Shown here piece after piece: positions 1 through 4,125 of a stretch of DNA of 9,661 nt. This stretch comes from Flavobacteriales bacterium. GTDB lineage: Bacteria; Bacteroidota; Bacteroidia; Flavobacteriales_D; Sanyastnellaceae. The translations under genes and the position numbers were made by a program. The stretch's first letter is position 1. Each line of letters opens with the position of its first letter. The notes below the pieces were generated by a model, which saw nothing but the letters and a program-made list of their open reading frames with translations, searched no databases and was not told the origin of the DNA. The stretch spans positions 1-9,661 of the forward strand of contig DQKQ01000114.1 of NCBI GenBank assembly GCA_015660615.1, given 5' to 3'.

Positions 1-25
1 TTTACTAATTTGGGTCTTGAATACA

Positions 26-31
26 GGAGGG
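26..31 (+). promoter_or_regulatory. Shine-Dalgarno GGAGGG
   Basis: GGAGGG lies 5 bases upstream of the ATG at 37. It decides that start over the in-frame TTG at 10. Confidence 0.7.
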
Positions 32-36
32 ATCAT

Positions 37-327
37 ATGTTTCATAAAGTTTACTGGGCAGACATAGCACAAGAATTAATCCAACAAGATCCATATAATC
101 CAGACTGGTTGTTGTTTGCTGTGTGGGAAAGTCCAGTAGATAAAACTACACAAATATATTTCATAACAGATCCAATTTTAGTATTTGATTTGGCAGATAA
201 AAATAAAGAAGTATCCATGGCTAAATCTATGACTGGACATCCATATAATGGCCAAGAGATTTTAAATATGATTCACTACCATGAACCACAAAACCGAATA
301 TATGCAGTCGGTAAAAGACTTAGTTAG
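37..327 (+). CDS. Unknown 96-residue protein
   Basis: I do not recognise this protein. The frame is open from the window edge, but the ATG at 37 is preceded by a strong Shine-Dalgarno GGAGGG (26-31) with a 5-base spacer, so it is the preferred start rather than the upstream TTG at 10. The product is soluble, with no membrane segment or signal. It is rich in aromatic residues (VYWAD near the start, DWLLFAVW around 25-32) and has a short hydrophobic strand-like region (IYFITDPILVFDL, about 40-52), which suggests a small alpha/beta fold. The strong ribosome site implies it is an internal or distal gene of an operon that begins upstream. It converges on the minus-strand protease gene, and the two 3' ends overlap by 8 bases (320-327). 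Confidence 0.7.
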   Translation: MFHKVYWADIAQELIQQDPYNPDWLLFAVWESPVDKTTQIYFITDPILVFDLADKNKEVSMAKSMTGHPYNGQEILNMIHYHEPQNRIYAVGKRLS

Positions 328-637
328 ATTTCCATAACTCTAAGAAATCCCTACCCACAATCATTGGGTATGATAACTGACTTCGGTCAGTGACCGATAC
401 TTCTAATTCATACTCCCTATCATCATGAATTATTTTTATTTTTACTAATGGTCTTTCTTGTTTACCCATGGCATTAGATACTTTAATTTCACCAACAGGT
501 TCTAACTGAAGTAAGGTGGCCAACATCTCATCAATACTGCTTCTCTTAGCCCCAGTATCGATCATGGCCGTTAATTGAAACTTCCATGGTTTCTCAGTTT
601 GACTTAATGTAATGATATCTACAGTGTATTCATCCAT
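320..637 (-). CDS. Retropepsin-like aspartic protease domain protein
   Basis: This is a 105-residue single-domain protein. It carries the aspartic protease signature Asp27-Thr-Gly-Ala inside AMIDTGAKRSSID. Near the C terminus is a flap/dimer-type segment YPMIVGRDFLEL (90-101). The pairing of IDTGAK-SS with a late (V/I)GRD(F/A)L block is typical of the retropepsin-like family once called ATP-dependent zinc proteases (RimB-like, Pfam PF05618), though this copy is shorter than usual members. Such one-domain proteases need to dimerise to complete the active site. The substrate is unknown; virion maturation or processing of a host or viral polypeptide are possibilities only. The start is ATG 637, with a TATA box about 35 bases upstream (669-676). 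It is divergent from the 719 operon and converges on the 37-327 gene. Confidence 0.75.
   Translation of the reverse strand: MDEYTVDIITLSQTEKPWKFQLTAMIDTGAKRSSIDEMLATLLQLEPVGEIKVSNAMGKQERPLVKIKIIHDDREYELEVSVTDRSQLSYPMIVGRDFLELWKSN
376..396. other. UUCG hairpin interlocked with a 13-bp palindrome
   Basis: ACTGAC-TTCG-GTCAGT (376-391) is a perfect 6-bp stem closing the very stable C(UUCG)G tetraloop on the plus strand. It overlaps a second perfect inverted repeat, CGGTCA-G-TGACCG (384-396). The two cannot form together. The element lies in the 3' half of the protease gene, shortly before the converging 3' ends. It could be chance within coding sequence. Confidence 0.4.
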
Positions 638-668
638 TGAATTACCAAATATAGATTATTTGACCAAC

Positions 669-676
669 TATTTATA
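669..676 (-). promoter_or_regulatory. TATA box for the protease gene
   Basis: On the minus strand the sequence reads TATAAATA, followed by GTT. Its centre is about 35 bases upstream of ATG 637, which predicts a leader of roughly 8-10 bases. It lies 11 bases from the oppositely oriented TATA box at 688-697. Confidence 0.6.
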
Positions 677-687
677 TCTTGGGCTAA

Positions 688-697
688 TATATAAATA
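688..697 (+). promoter_or_regulatory. TATA box, leaderless promoter of the 719 operon
   Basis: TATATAAATA is centred about 26 bases upstream of ATG 719. This is the spacing expected when transcription starts at or next to the start codon, and no Shine-Dalgarno is present. Confidence 0.7.
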
Positions 698-718
698 GCA
701 AACCAGTTAAGTTAGCCT

Positions 719-1342
719 ATGGAGAACTGGCAGAAAGGAGTAGAGATTACTTCCAGCGAACATTTCTGGGAAATCTTCAGCAAGAGTAAGAATTGGCAAA
801 ACTCAATTATATTTGTCCCTCAAGCGATACGAGCAGGTGCATCAGACGACACGGCTAAATTACGGATAGGATATTTTATAGTCTTAGACGACGCCGAAGG
901 AAGCGACATGGGAAAGGTTATAGAGTTTCATAGACTCCCCAACGACACGATGGAACAGATTCTAAAAGAACATTTTGGTCTGCCCATTGCTCATATCATC
1001 TCCGCTAAGCGTGACCCCCAGTCATGGATAACATGGCTTACAGATAAAGGACTCATGGAAAAGATTTATACAGCATTATTCTCGCTGCAAGAAAGTGGCT
1101 ATGGAGATAAGGAATATGAAAGTAAGTTCATGGAGATATTGATGGGTCGCAGCCAATACGATAAAACAAAAGGGCAAAGCGTTTGGCCAGCACCACCAAT
1201 CTTTATCCAGAAGATACGGATACCAGATAGTATTAATCATGAGTGGTTGCAGCATACCAACCTTCTGCGTCGTTTCCGCACCAAAGAGGAGTTGTGGGAA
1301 CATCAGGGCAGAGATGCCGTTACAGGCGAGTGGATTGAATGA
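719..1342 (+). CDS. Unknown 207-residue protein, first gene of the methyltransferase-homologue operon
   Basis: I do not recognise this protein. The ATG at 719 sits one TATA-spacing (about 26 bases) below 688-697, so it is the first, leaderless gene of a transcription unit. The product is soluble and tryptophan-rich. It has a hydrophobic strand NSIIFVP near residue 30, an IGYFIVLDD strand near 50-58, and a basic patch LLRRFRTKEELW near the C terminus. No catalytic motif is evident. Its TGA overlaps the next ATG in an ATGA tetranucleotide, so translation of the two genes is probably coupled. The gene is followed by another orphan and a C5-methyltransferase homologue, so a shared function with them is a reasonable but unproven inference. 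Confidence 0.75.
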   Translation: MENWQKGVEITSSEHFWEIFSKSKNWQNSIIFVPQAIRAGASDDTAKLRIGYFIVLDDAEGSDMGKVIEFHRLPNDTMEQILKEHFGLPIAHIISAKRDPQSWITWLTDKGLMEKIYTALFSLQESGYGDKEYESKFMEILMGRSQYDKTKGQSVWPAPPIFIQKIRIPDSINHEWLQHTNLLRRFRTKEELWEHQGRDAVTGEWIE

Positions 1343-1827
1343 GATACCACCATCGGTTCGATTCCAATGTCTGGGTGTGGCCAAAAGACGGAACTATTAT
1401 AAAACTTCCGTCATTAGGAGATATTCCAAACTTAGATACTTCCGCTACTGCCGAACCATGGTTTATTGTTTACGCAAATAAGAGAGGAGGTATTTCCGCT
1501 TGCACATGGGTTATTGATGATCCTGATAATGGCATTTATGCTTTTTATAATGCGTGTCTTGTAGAACTCTATGAAGGCGAGTTACCAGTTGAAAAGGTGT
1601 TCCTCAACATAGAAGGAGTAGGGTTTTCACCGTATCATAATAAAGTGGCTGACTTATGGGAAGATTTGACAGAAGGAGTTAGTCCATCTTATGAAACATT
1701 ATCAAACATAGGTGAGTTTAACATACATTCCTCGTGGCAGAATCCAAAAAAACTTTTAAACATGGTTCTTTACAAGGCCAGCCATTTTATACCCAATAGT
1801 ATCAATAAACTACATATAGGTGGTTGA
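1339..1827 (+). CDS. Unknown 162-residue protein, second gene of the operon
   Basis: I do not recognise this protein. It starts at ATG 1339 within ATGA, overlapping the previous stop by four bases. The product looks beta-rich and soluble (NVWVWPKDGTIIKLP near residues 10-24, WFIVYANKRGG near 41-51, VFLNIEGVGFSPYH near 87-100) and contains no signal peptide or membrane helix. The order of strands with intervening DPDNG and GD turns resembles a small beta-sandwich or SH3-like unit, but that is only an impression. Its TGA (1825-1827) is 23 bases from the ATG of the methyltransferase homologue, and an in-frame TTG at 1824 overlaps it, so the third gene is in the same unit. Confidence 0.72.
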   Translation: MRYHHRFDSNVWVWPKDGTIIKLPSLGDIPNLDTSATAEPWFIVYANKRGGISACTWVIDDPDNGIYAFYNACLVELYEGELPVEKVFLNIEGVGFSPYHNKVADLWEDLTEGVSPSYETLSNIGEFNIHSSWQNPKKLLNMVLYKASHFIPNSINKLHIGG

Positions 1828-1841
1828 CAGTAGAACCAGTC

Positions 1842-1846
1842 AGGAG
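1842..1846 (+). promoter_or_regulatory. Shine-Dalgarno AGGAG
   Basis: AGGAG lies 4 bases upstream of ATG 1851. It favours ATG 1851 over the TTG at 1824 as the start of the methyltransferase homologue, and ATG 1851 also matches where this family normally begins (MNVL, then motif I). Confidence 0.65.
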
Positions 1847-1850
1847 AATT

Positions 1851-2708
1851 ATGAATGTCTTGGCTTTACGTCCCGGGAGTGGAGGTCCCCTCTTGGGACT
1901 CCGATTGGCTCTTGGAGAAACATTCAATCCCATCTGTATCATTGAAGAGCGGGCCTATGCCGTGGCCACCCTCATCAAGAACATGGAATCAGGCCACCTA
2001 TCTGAAGTTCCTGTCTGGGATCAGATTGAAACCTTCAACAGCATATCTTGGAGTCAACAAGTGGATTTCATCATTGGCTCATTCATCGATCGGGGTCTTG
2101 AAGACACCACTTTGTTGGAATCCGTTGGGAAACTCCTTGCAGAACTTCAGCCCCAAAGAGCACTCTTTGAGATGCGTTCCGAACTTCTCAAACAGCGAGA
2201 GTCATTTATTGGAATCTGTAGCCTCTTTCAATCAATGGATTTCCAAGTGGAGATTGAAGAAATCTCCGCACGGCAACTTGGGCTCACACATGGACGCCGA
2301 AGACTCTTCATGGCACTCACCAGAAATACTAAAGGGAAACCTATGGCCAACCCCCGGACACAGGGATTGGAAGGGGTCATCAGGGATGGAAAGAACAATG
2401 AAGAAGATGAGAGCAGGGAAAGCCCCAGACAACCTTCCGACAGCCAGCAGGATTTGGAGCGAATTGAAAACATCCTCAAGCGATTTCCCAACCCTCCACC
2501 ACCTCGGGATTCTGAGGCTTGGTCCGAAATCTTGGAATCTGCCCCATACCTCAGTGCCAGTCTCCCAAAGCAGGCTTCCGGCCAATTTCGTGGAATGGCT
2601 GATGGGTTTTCCCATCGGTTGGAGCGATTGTGGATCTTAGGCGGAGACTCAGTTCCTTTAATGTGGGCTACTGCTTACCAATTATTTTGGCCACATCATA
2701 ATGATTAA
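1851..2708 (+). CDS. C5-cytosine DNA methyltransferase homologue lacking the catalytic PCQ motif
   Basis: The 285-residue product follows the Dcm-type C5 methyltransferase plan. Seen: a motif-I-like loop (R7-P-G-S-G-G12, where F-S/A-G-x-G-G is usual), an acidic motif II (E32/E33 before RAYA), the block EVPVWDQIETF (52-62), VD72 of motif III, FEM at 106-108 where ENV is expected, HGRRRLF (147-153, motif VIII), a C-terminal WSEILE (224-229), GMADGFSHRLERL, and LGGDSVP (263-269) at motif X. Missing: after GSF78 the chain jumps to IDRGLEDT. The roughly 10-12 residue loop with Pro-Cys-Gln, whose cysteine attacks cytosine, is gone. Catalysis is therefore unlikely; a DNA-binding, regulatory or decoy role is inference. 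The gene is richer in G+C than its surroundings (35 of 60 bases at 1861-1920; 21 of 60 at 5641-5700), suggesting acquisition. Its 3' end overlaps the minus-strand gene by 41 bases. Confidence 0.8.
   Translation: MNVLALRPGSGGPLLGLRLALGETFNPICIIEERAYAVATLIKNMESGHLSEVPVWDQIETFNSISWSQQVDFIIGSFIDRGLEDTTLLESVGKLLAELQPQRALFEMRSELLKQRESFIGICSLFQSMDFQVEIEEISARQLGLTHGRRRLFMALTRNTKGKPMANPRTQGLEGVIRDGKNNEEDESRESPRQPSDSQQDLERIENILKRFPNPPPPRDSEAWSEILESAPYLSASLPKQASGQFRGMADGFSHRLERLWILGGDSVPLMWATAYQLFWPHHND
1855..2640 (+). other. Overlapping +1-frame open reading frame with methyltransferase-like C-terminal motifs
   Basis: A 261-codon frame opens at ATG 1855, inside the methyltransferase homologue. Its first 155 residues resemble nothing. 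From 2341 it shows an ordered set of motifs found in the C-terminal part of many phage C5 methyltransferases: LWPTP (163-167), RDWKG, LPTA, and FVEWLMGFPIGW (245-256), ending at TAG 2638-2640. The zero frame over the same bases carries a different family-like C terminus (MANP..GLEG, WSEILE, MADGFSHRLERL). The options are true dual coding, an old frameshift that swapped C-terminal types, or coincidence. No Shine-Dalgarno serves ATG 1855 better than ATG 1851. Confidence 0.4.
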
Positions 2709-3210
2709 TACTATTATAAGACTTAACCATTTCAAACATCCCTTTAGGAATATAAATCAGACCGTCATTGTCTAACTTTACACCCAAATAATCTAACTTA
2801 ATTTTTACAGTTCCATCAGCATCAGGAGTTATGCTACCCCCATTAAAATCATCTGAAGCATTGGATATATAAAAATACACAGGATTATCTTGCCAAGGGA
2901 CTTGTTTCCATAGAACTTCCCAGTGTTCTGGTTGACCCCCAATCTCCGGATCTCCTCCCTCTAATACAGACATAGGAACACCACGTTCATTCCATATTTT
3001 CATATCGGCATCTAAATCTTCCTTAGAGTAGTCATTATCAGTAGTGAGAAAATTAATTATACTGGAAAACTCATGTTCATCAAAAGAGGGCCACCACGAA
3101 GTATCCATTTTATAGACACCAAAAACCCCATCATGCGTTTTTAACCACTCGGCAAGTGGTTTTTCATTCAACCAGACAGTAGAACCCACAATTACTTTTG
3201 ATTCCGACAA
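2668..3210 (-). CDS. Unknown acidic 180-residue protein
   Basis: I do not recognise this protein. It is acidic and soluble, with many Asp, Trp and Gly residues and no membrane segment. The C-terminal part has alternating short strands and turns (NPVYFYISNAS, GTVKIKLDYLGVKLDNDGLIYIP), which suggests a beta-rich domain. The N-terminal part holds VWLNEKPLAEWLK and a SWWPSFDEHE stretch. The start is uncertain. The longest form uses TTG 3210, directly after an in-frame TAG and without a Shine-Dalgarno. A TATA-like ATTATATAG (3212-3220) is centred 27 bases upstream of GTG 3189, so a leaderless 173-residue form fits this window's promoter spacing better. The 3' end overlaps the methyltransferase homologue by 41 bases, tail to tail. 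Confidence 0.68.
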   Translation of the reverse strand: MSESKVIVGSTVWLNEKPLAEWLKTHDGVFGVYKMDTSWWPSFDEHEFSSIINFLTTDNDYSKEDLDADMKIWNERGVPMSVLEGGDPEIGGQPEHWEVLWKQVPWQDNPVYFYISNASDDFNGGSITPDADGTVKIKLDYLGVKLDNDGLIYIPKGMFEMVKSYNSINHYDVAKIIGKQ

Positions 3211-3211
3211 C

Positions 3212-3220
3212 TATATAATA
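3212..3220 (-). promoter_or_regulatory. Candidate TATA box for the minus-strand unknown gene
   Basis: The minus strand reads ATTATATAG, centred about 27 bases above GTG 3189. It is too close to TTG 3210 to serve that start, so it argues for the shorter protein. Confidence 0.4.
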
Positions 3221-3255
3221 GTAACGGCTGCATACAATATCTTTTTGAATAAATG

Positions 3256-3263
3256 TTTATAAG
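3256..3263 (+). promoter_or_regulatory. TATA box, leaderless promoter of the 3287 operon
   Basis: TTTATAAG is centred about 28 bases before ATG 3287, with no Shine-Dalgarno between. This is leaderless geometry. Confidence 0.6.
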
Positions 3264-3286
3264 GGTAGTCCCCAACAACTTACTTT

Positions 3287-3631
3287 ATGGGTAACCAAGG
3301 AAGCGAAGTGATGAATATCGGCCTGTGTGCCGGACGACATGAAATGCCCGTTAGTGAGTTTATCTGGAGCCAGATAGACAATCCAATGGAGTTCGATGAA
3401 CTCGAACTTCATGCTAAGGATTGGCTCCTTCAACAGAACTTAGAAGAGGTTCAACAACTCAATATGTATATTACTGGGCTTACTGTAGCCCTCACCAGTT
3501 TTTTGAATGCATGGGAATCTGTCTGCAAAGAAATGGAGTTTGAAATAGGCCACCATCCATATCTCTACCTTCTCCATTATGATCGAGACACCAACACCTA
3601 TAAACCCCAAAATTGGTTGGGATGGGAATGA
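3287..3631 (+). CDS. Small GRHE / TGLTVAL-type protein, function unknown
   Basis: This is a 114-residue soluble protein. Three blocks stand out: AGRHEMP (15-21), YITGLTVALTSFLNAW (61-76) and LLHYDRDTNTYKPQ (95-108). From memory, the ordered set GRHE, (V/I)TGLTVAL, HYDRxTxxYxPQ recurs in small hypothetical proteins of phages and mobile elements. I cannot name a function and have not been able to verify the match. The alternation of strand, helix (TGLTVAL start) and strand suggests a compact Rossmann-like alpha/beta fold. ATG 3287 is leaderless under the 3256 TATA box. A second in-frame ATG (residue 9) lies closer to the first recognisable block. The stop overlaps the next ATG (ATGA, 3628-3631), so it heads a three-gene unit with a membrane protein and a zinc mini-protein. 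Confidence 0.72.
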   Translation: MGNQGSEVMNIGLCAGRHEMPVSEFIWSQIDNPMEFDELELHAKDWLLQQNLEEVQQLNMYITGLTVALTSFLNAWESVCKEMEFEIGHHPYLYLLHYDRDTNTYKPQNWLGWE

Positions 3632-3867
3632 AGGCTTGGATTAAATCTTTCATCAGACCTATTTATGGACTGTTAATGATTCAACCCGTCGTTTTGGGAT
3701 TCCTCCTCTATACATACCCCGGCGAATGGTGGGATAGGTATATCCTTCAATCAGGACCACTTCAACTTCTTTTGACCCTATATTTAGTTCCAGTATATCA
3801 TTACTATGATGTCTGGTGGAACCTTCATCAGCATTGGATAGATAAAGATCAAACTACAAATAGTTGA
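3628..3867 (+). CDS. Small membrane protein with two predicted helices
   Basis: This is a 79-residue protein of unknown function. A basic start (MKAWIKSFIRP) is followed by a hydrophobic segment around residues 12-29 (IYGLLMIQPVVLGFLLYTY). A short loop with WWDRY comes next, then a second hydrophobic segment (LQLLLTLYLVPVYHYY, about 44-60) and a polar tail rich in His, Trp and Asp. This fits a two-pass inner-membrane mini-protein with both ends inside. I chose ATG 3628 because it overlaps the upstream stop as ATGA; in-frame ATG 3622 and TTG 3613 are alternatives. A small viral membrane protein of this kind could act in entry, exit or superinfection control, but nothing in the sequence decides that. 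Confidence 0.7.
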   Translation: MKAWIKSFIRPIYGLLMIQPVVLGFLLYTYPGEWWDRYILQSGPLQLLLTLYLVPVYHYYDVWWNLHQHWIDKDQTTNS

Positions 3868-3887
3868 AATCTGAAGTAATAACACTA

Positions 3888-4073
3888 ATGACCTATACCA
3901 TTAGTCGCTACTGTCCGTGCACAGACGGAGCAATTATTGGAGATTTTAGAGATGTGGAAGAACCAATTATAGAGTGCAGATGGTGTGCAGAAACACACTA
4001 TTTTAAAAGAGTGCTGCGTTGGAATACATGGGATGGAACACAGTGGGAAGAGTGGGAATTAAAAAGAAGTTAG
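3888..4073 (+). CDS. Zinc-ribbon-like mini-protein
   Basis: This is a 61-residue protein with a probable single zinc site made of C9-P-C11 and C30-R-W-C33. The C-terminal tail is aromatic and charged (VLRWNTWDG, WEEWELKRS). The first pair is CxC rather than the usual CxxC, so the site may be an atypical ribbon. I chose ATG 3888, which gives a compact product; an in-frame TTG at 3864 overlaps the upstream stop (TTGA) and would add eight residues with no recognisable feature. It is the third gene of the 3287 unit, 20 bases beyond the membrane protein. The function is unknown; small zinc proteins of this size in archaeal viruses are often nucleic-acid or protein adaptors (family-level expectation, not shown here). 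Confidence 0.65.
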   Translation: MTYTISRYCPCTDGAIIGDFRDVEEPIIECRWCAETHYFKRVLRWNTWDGTQWEEWELKRS

Positions 4074-4093
4074 TAATTTGGTTATATTACTAA

Positions 4094-4103
4094 AGTATAA
4101 GTA
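4094..4103 (+). promoter_or_regulatory. Upstream TATA box of the 896-residue mosaic gene
   Basis: AGTATAAGTA is centred about 27 bases before ATG 4126, which makes ATG 4126 a leaderless start. Confidence 0.5.
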
Positions 4104-4113
4104 GTTGTGTGGC

Positions 4114-4121
4114 TATAAATA
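4114..4121 (+). promoter_or_regulatory. Second, stronger TATA box directly before ATG 4126
   Basis: TATAAATA, followed by GTT, matches the best TATA boxes elsewhere in the window (669-676 minus, 8333-8340). It is only 8 bases from ATG 4126 and would start RNA near 4144, inside the gene. Confidence 0.5.
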
Positions 4122-4125
4122 GTTT

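Noticed and set aside
1076..1481. Open frames on the minus strand (1076-1384) and plus strand (1239-1481) across the junction of the first two operon genes
   Set aside because: They lie inside two well-supported coupled genes, have no promoter or ribosome site, and their translations show no domain features.
2334..2340. GGGAAAC, a heptamer matching the pattern of -1 frameshift sites
   Set aside because: It is phased to move ribosomes from the +1 frame back to the zero frame, which is the wrong direction to join the methyltransferase N-terminal region to the WPTP-type end. No clear downstream pseudoknot was seen.
2228..2615. Two minus-strand open frames (2228-2491 and 2232-2615) opposite the methyltransferase homologue
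   Set aside because: They are antisense shadows of a higher-G+C gene, with Ser/Pro-rich translations and no start signal. The +1 frame is the only alternative here with recognisable motifs.
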